Shown piece by piece: positions 1 to 12,018 of a stretch of DNA of 64,000 nt; the first letter of the stretch is position 1; every line of letters starts with the position of its first letter. The notes beneath the pieces were generated by a model. The model made no database searches, had not been told where the DNA came from, and worked only from the letters and a program-made list of their open reading frames with translations. Source of the stretch: Marsupella aquatica (lineage: Eukaryota > Marchantiophyta); NCBI GenBank assembly GCA_973895155.1, contig OZ316893.1, positions 17,360,001 to 17,424,000 of the forward strand, read 5' to 3'. Both the position numbers and the translations under genes were made by a program.

Positions 1-1
1 T

Positions 2-1880
2 GATGAGATATTGTGTCCTAAACCAGAAGGTAAATCGTGGCACAAGAAGGAATGCATCATGGGTGCATGCCAAGATTGTGGTGTGGAACATTTACTCACA
101 TGCAACGCGGAGTTACAATCAGGTGACTCCTTGCCTATTGTCTGGGAAACTTTTCAGTATGTTAGCTTGCAACAGAAGTCTACTAAGAAGAAGGCTGGTG
201 AGGAAGACGAGGCAATAGGAAAGAGGTTAAGAATGATCTACATGGAAACTCCATTTGCAGAATTTCTGGATAAGGTAAAGTTGAAGATGCCTGCATTTGT
301 TATACACAACTTCCGTGCTCGGTGGCAAGCAGAGCAGTACAAGAGGTCTCAAGCAATATTTCCCAAGGGGACCATGCTTTCTTCTATAGATTTCAGTGAG
401 AACTATACTTTTTTGGTTCAAGATGAAGTGCAAAGTATGCATTGGGATAACAAGCAGATTAGCATCTTGGTTCACGCTACGTTTAGGCACAAGGAAGATC
501 ATGAATACATAGATGGAGAATGCAGACTGACCCCTCAGATCCGGATGATCGCCACATCATTGGAGACTATCACTTCTACATAAGTGATGATAACCAGCAT
601 GATAGTTTATTTGTCCAACATTGTTTGGATAAACACATCAAGTGGATACAAGATCAAAATTTGTCAATTGGCAATCATTGGGTGTGGAGCGATGGGTGTG
701 CGGCACAGTTTAAGAGTAGAGGGCCATTCTATTTTGTAAGTAGGTACTACAATACTTACGGAGTAGAAATGCAATGGAATTTCCATGGAAGCGGTCATGG
801 CAAAAATGTTGTTGTGAGTATTTCATCCCCCCGTCCAACCTTCTTCCAGCTTCTTGATTTCCAATTATGGTTTTGTGACTCTGAGTGAGCCAAGATTGGG
901 AATAGACTAGTAGGTGACAACACTGGATGATCAGTCTTCTCTGATGTGAACTGGCTTCTTGACTAGATGAAGGTTACTTGCTGACATCAGAATCCATGAA
1001 TGTCATCTGATACCTGATTTGTATGTTAGGATGGCGAAGGTGGTACACAGAAGAGGGCTCTGGCCAAAGAACAACTTTTAAGTTCAACAAGAGGTCATAA
1101 ACTACAGAATGCTCATGATGCTATGACATTCTTGAGATCCAGATTTGCATTAGGGAAGGAGACAGGGCCTGGAAAAGTTCAGACGATTCGACGCCATCAT
1201 TGGGAAATCAAGGAGGGAGATGTGAATAGGAGAAAAGCTTGGGATTGTGAGCCAATTCCGGGAAACAGATCCCTTCATTGCTTTCGCGGCTTCAGTAAAG
1301 ATGTTCCTACTCTGTTAAAGGTGAGAAAGATGTGTTGCTTCTGTCCTGCCTGTGTCGATGGGGCTGAGAGTTTAGATTGCCAAAATGTGGAGCATGCTGG
1401 AAAGTGGGAGCTTGAAACCATTCACCCAAAGCAACCATCAGATGTTGCAGCAATTGTGCATGACATGGGTGTTGGACTAGGAGCCGGGGAGTTGGAAGAT
1501 GGAGATTTAGCTGACACTATAAAGGTTGGTACATTTTTTGCTGTTGAGGCTTCAGCTGACGACCTGTTTGGTGCTGATTTCTATATCCTGCAATGTGAGG
1601 TGGAAGCACATGATTGCCAAGAGAGTTTTGTGGATGCATATGGGGTAGCATTCAAGGTTGGTGACAGAGTATTACAGGGCAGATGGTACCAACAAGTAGG
1701 GAAAACGGTTACCCGTTATGTATACACACGGAAGTCGCCCAAAAGTGGGTGCATGCAAAGGATGTCATCCATGTTGGCTTCTTACTTCAGCCTGCTGGGA
1801 AATCAGGAGGGGACAATGCCTTCTCTTTGCCTAAAGATACTCTTGCAGCAATCATGGGATCCTTGGAAAGGTACGTAGAC
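2..1880 (+). pseudogene. DFSENY-type transposase-like gene, copy A (5' part outside window)
   Basis: The reading frame enters at base 2. It has a Cys cluster near 55-90, then a DFSENY motif (about 390-410) followed by an EVQS-HWDNKQ block, then a WSDGCAAQFK motif (about 685-715) and an SGHGK motif near 790-810. These are the hallmarks of a widespread eukaryotic transposase-like family with acidic residues in DF(A/S)ENY and SDG. An intron at 814-1029 (donor GTGAGT, acceptor TTAG) joins SGHGK to DGEGG. The last domain (1123-1880) has a CFCPACVD Cys motif typical of this family's C-terminus. Frameshifts near 520-540 and 1730 break the frame. A paralogue lies on the minus strand at 16945-22262 with the same intron position. 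I do not know an accepted family name. The DDE-type function is inferred from family resemblance; this copy is probably dead. Confidence 0.75.
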
Positions 1881-2149
1881 CAACTACCTCGATCCACTTT
1901 GATTCTTGCTTTCAAATCTTTGAAAGTTGTTCACATTGCAATTACACAGAACACGATGAGCAAGGTAGTGGATGACAATCTATGTTTTTTGTGTGGCAGT
2001 GTCTTCAGGTAATTACTGAAGTCTGTCAAATTGTGGACAAAGCGCCACAAAGTCTCAAGTAAGGACCTATACCAACATAATTCTTGTCTACTTGAATACT
2101 ACTGAGACAATCCTGTCATCCTTGTATGATCTTACACTTTTCATTACTT

Positions 2150-2720
2150 TTACTGTACTCGGAGTACTTTTCTTACTGTAAGTGCTTGAGGGTTGCTTTG
2201 CAATACATATCTTACTTGTAAGTGTACTTAAAGTACTTAATGTTACTTCATGTACTTAACATTACTTGAAGTACATACTTGCAATTTACTTTTAAGTTAG
2301 TACATCAACTAAGTTACTTGAAGTACTTCAAGTTACTTTGAGTTACTTCAAGTTACTCGAAGTACTTCAATTTACTTCGAGTTACTTGAAGTACTTCGAG
2401 TTACTTCGAGCTACTTCAAGTACTCCGATTTACTTCAAGTACTTCGAGTTACTTTGACAAGTACTTCTTCAATACCCCAGTTAGTTCTGTACATATGATC
2501 AGCCACTAAAAATAGAACCGCAATAGCTTCAAGTACTCTAGTCTTGAAATACTTAGAACTTCTACTTGAAGTAGTTTAAGACTGGACGACTACTTGAAGT
2601 ACTCAAATAGTACTTGAAGTACTTCCATCTTTCTTGACAAACGCTTACTTCAAGTACTTAATTGCAGCTAAGGTAGTTTGAAGTACTTTACTTCTTTAGG
2701 CATTGGTAGTACTTAACACT
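2150..2720. repeat. AAGTACTT palindrome-rich array
   Basis: About 570 bases are packed with the perfect palindrome AAGTACTT and variants (AGTTACTT, GAGTACTT, TACTTGAAGTA) at irregular spacing of roughly 10-20 bases. There is no fixed long period, so it looks like a degenerate short-word satellite. It starts a few hundred bases past the last exon of DFSENY copy A and precedes the eS1 pseudogene. No coding potential is seen. Confidence 0.8.
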
Positions 2721-3017
2721 AACCTACAAGTGTTGTAGTTTATTTGTTGCCAAGGTAACTGCTGTACTTATGGGTGAACTTAGAATCCAACTGAACGTAA
2801 CAGTTGAATTCAATTGATGTGAGATTGGTTGTGGGTTACATATGGGTTGAAAGCACAATGCATGAAAGCACTGTAATGCATGACAATGATCTCATTTCTC
2901 CTGGACGCTCACAACTTTACTTATTGATCTTGAGTATTTGTTGATTGTGCAGCAAGTTCAGGAGGTACGTGGGTCTGGTTGGAAGCTTAGGTCTGAGGAT
3001 AGATGTAATGGACATTT

Positions 3018-3725
3018 GGATCTATGGATTGCTTGGACAAGAAGGAGGATTTGTATGATATCAAGGCGCCCTTGACCTTGACACAGTGGAGCCCGGGCAA
3101 GACTCTTGTGACCAGAACACAAGGAACAAACATCGCTGCTGATGGCCTGAAAGGTGTGTTTGAGGTCTCGCTCGCTGATCTTCAGCCAGACGAAGACCAG
3201 GCTTTCAGGAAGATCAAGCCAAGGGCTGAGGATGTGCAAGGGCGCAGTGTTCTTACCAACTTTTGGGGTATGGAATTCACCACTGACAAGCTTTGGTTCC
3301 TTGTCCGCAAGTGGTAGTCTCTTATTGTTGCCTGTGTTGATATCAAGACAACAGACAATTATATTGTTCTGTACTGGCTTCACGAAGAAGAGGCCGAACC
3401 AGATAAAGAGGACTTTGTATGCTTAGTCCAGTCAGATCAGAACTATTTGCAGAAAGATGAGAGAGATAATGACTAAGGCCCACAAATGTGACCTCAAGGA
3501 ACTGGTTTCCAAGTTCATTCCTGAGGTTATCGGAAAGGAAATTAAGAAGGCTACCGTAGGTATCTACCCTCTATAGAACACAATTGTGCGCAAGGTGAAG
3601 ATTTTGAAGGCTCCCAAGTTTGATCTGACAAAACTTATGGAGGTACATGGGGACTAGAGCGAGGAGGTCGTACTAAGATTGAGAGGCTTGTAGGCAACCC
3701 GGTCAAAGGCTATGGAAGTTCCAGG
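3018..3725 (+). pseudogene. RPS3A: Ribosomal protein eS1 (RPS3A) retropseudogene
   Basis: The translation follows plant cytosolic ribosomal protein eS1 (40S S3a) from the KK-x-DLYDIKAP region to the LMEVHGD-SEEV C-terminal region. Recognisable blocks include [56 protein letters not shown] and KILKAPKFDL. The first part is open in the frame starting at 3024. It is then broken by TAG at 3315-3317, a frameshift near 3365, and TAGs at 3424, 3574 and 3655. No intron interrupts about 700 bases of homology, which indicates a processed (reverse-transcribed) copy. The N-terminal lysine-rich segment is missing, so it is 5'-truncated. I see no poly(A) tract. The working gene would be elsewhere in the genome. 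Confidence 0.9.
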
Positions 3726-6480
3726 CGCTCAGTTGGCTTTTATGTAGGCTTACAAATTTTGTCCCCTTCCACTTCATGGCATTGAAGAGTATTGATCTTT
3801 TTATGGTGGATTCTCCTATAATTCATATGCAACCCTGTTACATAAGTGCTTGCAGCCTTAATTCCCACATTACATAGTGTCGCTCTAGGACCTCATTGGC
3901 TTCAAAGATCTTGTTTGTTTCAAAAGTTCTCACGTTTCAAACCCTTTACGTATGAATTCAATGATGTGAAACCCAGGTAAAATTACAAGTTTCGGAAATG
4001 AACCAACCTCTGGGCTGGAGTTCTACTTTCAAAGTTGTTGGCTGTCCACAATGGTTCAGTTATAACATTGAACATTAAAATGCTATGCTTACGAATATTG
4101 TCTATTCGATTGTTATCATCTTGTATGTACCTGTAGATAGTCCAAAGATCGACCTTGTCATTGAGTGTCACGACCATCACGTCAAATTGCAACTCTCGAG
4201 GACATCCTGGAAGTTGTGGTAGGGATTTCCAATAAATCCGGCGGACTAGAACTGACAACACTACAAGAACTGAATGGATATCATCGCATAAGCTGGTTGT
4301 ATGATCTGAGGTCTTATCATTAGGAGAAAGTGAGCTTTCCTTGCTGTCAATTGATATCACACTTGATCGTCACTGTTTGCATTGTCGCCATGGTCTGCTT
4401 CTCCCACTTACGAGTATATGGCCGTATAGTCTCAACTTGACCACAGCTACTAAAATGCTCACAAATTCAAGAATGGATTACTACCGCGCTGGAGTTACCC
4501 GTCACTATGTGCACATCGATTCAATGGTGCAAAGAAGCCTTCCAAAGTTACCAAGGAGCAGCTAGTGTAAAAGATCCATAGTGGGGAGCCTTCCAAATTA
4601 GTCAAAGCTTCGATCTGGCTTCAATGGAATTAACTAAAGTACCGATGTTCTCTGTAGATCTAATGTCTAATATTTGTTTTTTCATTCTTTCAAATGAAGC
4701 TCCAAATTGATGGAGAATACCGATTCTTTGCCTCTGAGCTAGTACTATCTGACTCTGATAGGTGATGGTGACTCTCAGTAGTGACGAATAGGTAGTCCTA
4801 CTGTTCACCAGTTAGCTTTTTTTTTCAAAAATGATGTGAAATCCCAGAGGTTGACAGTATCAAAGCAGACTGTTCATTGACCATCCTCCAACACCAGCAT
4901 TTGAAAGCAAGGTCTGCATCAAATACAAGCCATACTACATACTACCCCAAAATACTTTGCTAAGGGTGTATTCACACCCAAAGTTAGGGAGAATTACCAG
5001 AAACTAGCCATCAAATGGTTTCCAACCAGATCGTTCAGACATCTATTACCTGAATGAAGTTCACTTGTCATGTGAATTCAAGTTCAAAATTTTACAACTT
5101 TTAATGTGCATTTTCTCGAGATCTTACAACCATGAGAATTCATCCATGAGGGGCCACAACTTAAATTTTCCACACATTCTAGCTCAAAAGTCAGTTAATC
5201 ATGCAGCAGACCACATTCTCCAGGGACCCACTGCCACTACCGACCAGTTTACATTTTAGGGATGACCACATCTAAAAAACATTCAGCTCAAATTTGAGCC
5301 CGATGGTTCAAGAACGAGCTCAATCACAAGTATACACTTATAATAGGTCTTCCTTTCTTGATTTCCAACAAAATTTACAGAAACAAGTTTTACATGGTAT
5401 AGCTACTCTTGACATCTTACTATCTCTGGAGCTTGGTGCCTGCTGCCTGGGAGCAACTGGAACACCCTAGTTCTCTAATACTGGAATTAGACATGGCCAA
5501 GAATGAATCCGCCCTACTAAGATGTAACCCCTGCTCACAAGATATGAGGTCTGCTTCGCCTTACATGGGTGGGGAATCCTAGTTATCATGTCAAAATCTT
5601 ATCTCATATTTTCCAGGGCCTCTATCATCATTGCACTACTCCCTGGCATGACCTGTAAAACATGATTACGACAATCTGATCAACCTCAGAAACAAGAGTG
5701 AAGCAATGTTACCAAGTACAAGAGCACACAAAAACTTTAACGCCCAGGGGAAAGCAAGGTCCTAGCCTAGTAAACTTGACCAGTAGAAGAAAGCAACACA
5801 AGAAAGAACTGGAGTGGACAGGAATGACGTGCAGAGTATACAGAAAATCTGTTGTCCGACACGATAAGGGAGAGAGAACATGAGAAGATGCAGAGAGAAA
5901 ACTCACCACCTTGCTGATCTCATTTTCTCATTACCATTGATCTCCACAGTGTTGTCCAACACAAGCTTCATCAACTAGTCAAAAGCCCACAGAACACTAA
6001 CCACCCTTCGATTGACATTAAGTTGCACTGTAAGATGACAATCACGGAGAACAACAATTATGCTTGCAACCAAAACCAAGCAAAAGTCAATGTCAACTTA
6101 AAAGCGTAGTCCAATGGGCAGTAAAATAAATGTTTCTATGGCAAATGGTATAGTCCAAAACAGAGAGAAGTTCAAATAGTGGGTGCCACGAACTCACTGT
6201 TCAACTTTCAGTCCATGTAACTGGAAAGGCAAAATCACCAGGACAGCTTTCTGTCCATGTACCTGGAAAGGAAAAACCACCAGGACAAGATGATGTCAGT
6301 CCAGGACGAGACAATATCTAAAGTACTAAAGAGCCCATATTCTACCAGTAATTCAGTTGCAATTAAAATAAGTACCAAAAACTGGGCCAAATTAGTAAAA
6401 AGCATTCTAAATATCAAATACAACCCATTCAGTACAAAACAGGGAAAGTAACTTACTCTGAGTTAGTAGTATTAAGTATT
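3726..6480. other. Unrecognised intergenic sequence
   Basis: No gene or element is recognised in this 2.7-kb stretch. A minus-strand frame of 125 codons (3983-4360) and a plus frame of 74 codons (4341-4565) are open, but they match no family I know and show no splice or start context. The sequence becomes A-rich with AGTACT-type words near its right end, grading into the next array. Confidence 0.4.
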
Positions 6481-6589
6481 TCTAAGCTGCCGCAACCAAT
6501 CCTCTATTTCAGTTTAGTAACAAGAATCAATTATATAACCAAACAGAGCAAACTCCTGAAAAATCATTCGATCCTGAAAGTAAAGTAAC

Positions 6590-7870
6590 CAATTCAATAA
6601 CAAGTAATAGAAGTAGAAGTATCAATATGTACCTAACAATTATGACATCTAGTACTATCAGTAACAATTAAAGGTGTGGACGATCAAGTAATACTAGTGC
6701 TTGATTCACTAACAACTACTATTAAGTAATTGTACCAGTAACAAGGGTAAGTAAAGGTCTGAACCAAAACATACAAAGAACCAGACAGTGCTCTGTTCAC
6801 TAACAAGTACTACTAAGTACTACAATAACAAGTAAAGGTCTGGCCCAAGTATGAGTCTCCAGTGCTCTTAATTTTCAGTAAGAAGTACTATCAGTAACAA
6901 GTAAATGTCTGGCCCTATTAGTAACATTGCTCTCCTCAGTAAGAAGTAATATCAAGTAAGATCAGTAACAAGTAAAGATCTGGCCCAAGTAATACCAGAG
7001 CTATCTTCAGTAACAAGTATGTTAAGTACTATATATCAGCAACAAGTAAAGGTCTAGCCCAAGTAATACCAGCGCTATCTTCAGTAACAAGTACTGTTAA
7101 GTACTATATATCAGCAACAAGTAAAGGTCTAGCCCAAGTAATACCAGCGCTGTCTTTACTAATAGTACTATTAAGTACTATCACTAACAAGTAAAGGTCC
7201 AGCCCAAGTAATACCAGCGCTATGTTTACTAATAGTACTATTAAGTACTATCGGTAACAAGTAAAGGTCTGGCCCAAGTAATACCAGCGCTATGTTTACT
7301 AATAGTACTATTAAGTACTATCAGTAACTAGTAAAGGTCTGGCCCAAAGTTAATACCAGCGATAGGTTTACTAATTATAGTACTATTAAGTACTATTAGT
7401 AACAAGTAACTTAGGTCTGGCCCAAGTAATACCAGCGCTATCTTTACTAATAGTACTATTAATTAAGTACTATCAGTAACAAGTAAAGGTCTGGCCCAAG
7501 TAATACCAGCTGCGCTATCTTTACTAATACTACTATTAAGTCCTATCAGTAACAGGTAAAGGTCTGGCCCAAGTAATATTTACCAACACTATCTTCAGTA
7601 ACAAGTACTGCTATGTACTATCAATAACAAGTAACTGGAGGTCTGGCCCAAGTAATACCAACGCTCTCATCAGTAACAAGTACTGTAAAGTACTATCAGT
7701 AACAAATCAATGTCTGGCCCAAGTAGTACTAGTTCTTGTCAGTGACAAGTAGTCTAAGTAGTATTAAGTACTATCAGTACTAAGTAGGTACTATTAAGTA
7801 TTATAAAAAATACCAATATTGCGTAATATATATTAAGTACGTACTACCAGTAACAAGTAAATGACCGAGT
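6590..7870. repeat. AGTACT tandem array with a 70-75 bp higher-order unit
   Basis: A tandem repeat whose unit contains GTCTGGCCCAAGTAATACCA, then AATAGTACTATTAAGTACTATCAGTAACAAGT-like text. The word ATACCAG recurs at 6992, 7066, 7141, 7211 and 7281, giving spacings of 74, 75, 70 and 70 bases. About 12 diverged units run from 6760 to 7740, flanked by looser AGTACT/AGTAACAAGTA text on both sides. Its core words are palindromic. It lies just beyond the 3' end of RING gene copy 1. Confidence 0.85.
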
Positions 7871-8025
7871 AAGTAATACAAGTCTAAACCAGTTTTATTG
7901 TACATAGTAGTCTTGGTAACAAAGTAGTCCACATGAAAAATAGTCTATATAGCATGTAGCAACATTACGTGCATTCAAACTAAGACCGGTGTGTACTCAA
8001 AACTATAAACCAAACTACCAAGTAG

Positions 8026-10937
8026 AGAAAGTATCCCTTAGCCAAAACTCCTGGTAGATGTTATCTTGCAACTTAGTGGCTTCCTGCACAGACAAACAAA
8101 CAGTCAGCAAAATTTCATGGATTCTCGATGAGAACCCTTATCAATATACCGCAACCTGGAGAACTGAAACCTGAAATCTGAAACCTGGAAAACTAAACAC
8201 TTACATGCAACACCAAATAAATGATCTGAGAAATACACCTGCGTGAAGGCAGTCTGTCTGTAAACGTACTTGCTGGCTTCCATATCCCGTAATCCAAAAC
8301 TTGTAAAATATCTAACTCAGCCTGTATTTAGGCATCTTTGCCAACTACACCAGGAACCACATTAATAGAGTCTCAAACTTGTATCAAGTTAAATCAAGTT
8401 TCTTCTTAGACTCTTTCGCGTTTGGCCTTCCTTTCCCTTTTGCACTACATATAGGTGGCGATACCACATCAGACAAATTCATCACTACTAGCCTGCCGTT
8501 CATACTAGCAGGGCTATCGTCCACAGTTGCTCTCTCTGCTAATGAAAGGGAGTCATGACGAGTGACAACTTTCCTTTGGGGGTCCCCAGTAATCAGATCT
8601 TGACTCTTCCTCTTTCTGCCTGGGGCTTTCTTCTCGGGAGTTCCCTCCTTTGATTGGCTATCCACCGATGCCACCACACTCCCGTGCTCCACCTTCACTA
8701 CAAGTTTTGACTGCCCTGAACTTCCAATAGACTGTTTCCTTCGCCCAGGTCGTTTTGTCAGTGGACTTCCCTCTCCACGTGGTAGATCTAGAGAATCTAG
8801 ATCTATTACATATTTTGTTGTGGAAGACAATTGAATCAACTGTGCCTTTCGCTTGATGTCTTCAAATGCAACTTGACTATCCCCCTCCTCCTACAAACAC
8901 CACATAGAAAACCACCCGGTCACAACAATAGCAATGGTGATGACAACCAAGACATACCTTGATGCTATACATGTGCCACACTAGCAAGCCAAGACATACA
9001 AAGTAAAAGCATACCACACTAGCTAAATTACCTTGGAATATTTTATAGTCAAAGCCTTCTGCCGGTCTCTCTCCTTATCTTGCCTGGCCTTCAGCTTTTC
9101 ACCCCCTCTCTGTACAATTCCCGCAATTGTTTCTCAAAAGACTTTGTCTGACCTCCCAACCCCAACGTTACCTCCAATGCAATCAATTTTGGAGATGAAT
9201 GCGCCAAGCCCCAACTTTGCAACCAATGAGGGTGAAAAATTTCATCACAAGCTACACATCGTGGAGTTTCACAGTCAGATTTTGACACTAAAGGCACAAG
9301 ACACGCTGGATGGTAACAATGCCCACATGAGGTGGGAATAAAATTTTGGCAGTGAAATCCCAGGAAACACACGGCACATGGAGACATCTTGAACAGATGT
9401 TGTCGTAATTGCAGAGCCGTTGGAATGAATTGAGGTTTCAAGGAATGAAACTCCCCCTGAAAATGGTCTGTAAGTGATTTCTTCTCAGCCTCGCAACATT
9501 CCAAACTCTGATCATCGCCCTGTTGCCTAGTTGTCAGATCCTTGAGTCTTTGCAGACCTTTCTCCTTCTGTGTACTTGCCCAACTTGCCGAAACTCCCAA
9601 CGCCTCAACTTCTACGTTAGCATCAGCGAAGCTTGTTTGCAGCATTTGAACCTGTGCCAAAATTAATCGTCATAGTTTAGAACAAATCATGGTAATATTC
9701 ACAGGTAACCTTGATGGCAATGTGGGAGTAAAGACTTCTAAATATGATATCATTCCGGCAAAAATCAGGACATCTCCTCAACTATGATTTACATCCATTG
9801 AAATACGGTCTACTACCAGAATGTAAGGAATGGTACCTCAGACTCAATTTTGACCAGTTCTTTTGTGAGATCATTGTCCTGTTGCTCTAATTCCTGCACC
9901 TGCTCCTGAGCATGATGGTCCTACACATCCCCAAAATCATGTTGTTAGTATCTGCTGTAATTACAGCAAGAACAGATTCTAACAGTTGTGAAAGAAATTC
10001 ATAATGCAACACTCTTATCTACCTGTTCATCCATGGCTGCTTTGCAGTCGTCAAGCTCCATTGCAACGGCCTCCTTCTTGTCCAAAACAATTTGCAGCTC
10101 TCTTTCCCTCGCATCTAAATTGGCCTGTTGAGTAGGAATATGAGCTTCAACCTGCTCAATATTCTTTTGATTTTCTTCCACCAACTGTGCATGCTTCTCA
10201 ACCACCTGGGTGACCTCTTTAATACTTTCCAAAAATTTCAGACAATGAACTTTCAGGGATTCAATGTCACTATCCAAGCAATCCAACATGACACAAACAA
10301 AAGTTCCTGGCTGAAGTTCATACTTCTCAGTAGTTTCTGTAGGGACCTTGGCGGTACATACAGATGAGAAAATAGTACTTCTCAGGGATGCGATAGATGT
10401 GGTTGCTGGAGCAGATGGGGGCTCCTCTGTTGTCATTGCAGGAGCAATCTTCTTGTCCTCCTGCCCAGCTGTAGCTTCAACGCGTTCCAGACTACATTGA
10501 CTCGGCTGCTTGTAAACACTATCTGGCCTTACAATCGGCGGACCAAATGGTCTTGGTTTCTTGTCCGTGAAGGCTTTGTGAATCTGATTCTTATGCTTGA
10601 TATCAGCAAAAGAAGCCCAATTCACAGGTTTCCGGAGAACAAAATGAGCATACAGACCCTTTATTAAAGTCTTGCCCAACATCCCATTCAAAGGGCTACT
10701 TTCGTGCCCATCCAAAACCTGCATCAAATGCACTATTTCCTCATGCGGAATGCCTGTGCAAGTACTCAAGTGAGCGCCGTTATGGGATAACGCTCCAAAA
10801 CACTTCTGGTGGATTGCATGATTGAGGACTACCATTTTTCTCCTTTTTTCTCCACAAAAAGGACTCGAGTCCTTGCCATTTTGCATTAAATGTGAAACAT
10901 ATCCCTCAATGGCCAAGATTGAGGATACGTATATCAA
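8026..10937 (-). CDS. Coiled-coil/RING-H2-like protein gene, copy 1
   Basis: A multi-exon minus-strand gene. Likely exons: 10937-10023; about 9920-9838; 9659-9027; 8883-8384; and perhaps a short one at 8089-8026. Exon 1 holds a conserved N-terminal domain (GIPHEEIVHLMQVLDG...) followed by a long coiled coil. Exon 3 holds a C3H2C3 zinc finger: C-x2-C, CGH-x2-H-x2-C, then C-x2-C, followed by HWLQSWGL. The last large exon is Lys/Arg/Ser-rich with RPGRRK and APGRKRK basic motifs, suggesting nuclear location or DNA contact. A one-base frame change in a G-run near 9097 links exon 3 to its continuation. The family is not one I can name. RING-type ubiquitin or SUMO ligase activity is only inferred from the Cys/His pattern. 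Copies 2 (+, 12019) and 3 (-, 24247) lie nearby. The start at 10937 is uncertain because the first ~40 codons include a palindromic repeat. Confidence 0.65.
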
Positions 10938-11240
10938 AGGCTAGATTTGAACTGGTGAACTGATTCCATTAAATGAACTTTTTTGGATTTAGTAGGACCC
11001 TAGTAAAGCTTGCACTCGTATCCTCATATAGAGTACTTATGATGTGTTTAATGTCCTCAAGGCGAGTAGCCATCGTTTACTTTTCAAAAAAAGGACTCGA
11101 AAGTCTTGGAAACCTACAATAAATGTCCTCGCAATCCCCGCCGGCCAGGACATTTTGAAAACAAGGACTCCAAGTCCTTCCAACTTTGGCGCGATAGTCT
11201 CAACAGTAGTAAGGACTCGAGGACAAAGGAGTATTATTGA
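10845..11240. repeat. Cluster of AAGGACTC/GAGTCCTT palindromes
   Basis: Perfect or near-perfect palindromes built on AAGGACT occur at about 10857-10874 (AAGGACTCGAGTCCTT), 11095, 11165-11180 (AAGGACTCCAAGTCCTT) and 11210. They lie between the divergent 5' ends of RING copies 1 and 2. Similar text, including a TTGGCGC box, occurs near 23700-23800 upstream of DFSENY copy B, so these may be remnants of related element ends. Confidence 0.55.
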
Positions 11241-12018
11241 GAGTTTTATGCTTGAGCTATCAAATTTTGCAAAGTGTTTCATGGTGGACACCAAGCAGCT
11301 TGAGGTCCATAGCCAAAATCAGTAGTGTTCGAGTGTTGGGGCAGGAAGAGAGAGCGACAAGAATTGCAAACGAGTAGGTATTTTGTTGCGCATTGCAAGA
11401 TTGTCCATGTCGGCCCGGCCCATTCAAACCATTGAGATAATTACAGCCCGAGAGCTCTCGTCACAGCAGAGTTTATTGGCAACAAAGGGAAGCTAGTGGA
11501 GGACGACCAACTTACTTTTGGAAGCGATTTCATTGTTTTTTTCAAATCTGAGCACTTTGACGGGTTGCTGACATAGGTTTGGTTTGCACATGATGATCAA
11601 ACTCTCAAAAATGATGGCTAGCATTCTTTCGATTCCTTAGCTGACTTTTTGATAGACCGTCGTATGTACCCCTATCTGTTCGCATGCTATTAACATGGGA
11701 TTATCCGTCAGCTGCATTGGTTGGAGTAATGCAACCTTCTAATTCCATTGTGTAATGCATGTAGGCCGAGCGGGCGGTTTGTTTGAAGCCAGCGGAGGAA
11801 ATTTTACCCGAGTCATTGGTGATTGAATCCAACCAACTTCCATTTTCAATCCGCAGCAGTCCTGAGGTAATAATGTAGGTGTTGGCCCGATACGCTTGCT
11901 TATACTTTGAGTTTTCACCACAACTTTCCTCTGTACTAGCGTATTTTTGAATGTCGTCATGGATGCCTCAACTGATAATCCATAAGCTCCTAGAACTTCT
12001 ACTCTTGAGCTAGGAGAA
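11241..12018. other. Spacer between divergent RING genes
   Basis: No gene is recognised. Any promoters for the two RING genes should lie in this spacer, but I see no clear TATA box placed for either. A minus-strand frame at 11739-12155 overlaps the start of RING copy 2 antisense and is treated as a shadow. Confidence 0.4.

Noticed and set aside
3983-4360. 125-codon minus-strand open frame
   Set aside because: No family resemblance, no paralogue in the window and no splice context; likely chance.
6760-7740. Regularly spaced ~70-base units that could suggest a CRISPR array
   Set aside because: The whole unit is repeated, spacers are not unique, and the DNA is nuclear plant sequence.
10845-10937. 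First ~30 codons of RING copy 1 as a true N-terminus
   Set aside because: They include an AAGGACTCGAGTCCTT palindrome and have no counterpart in copy 2, so they are probably intron or spacer sequence read in frame.
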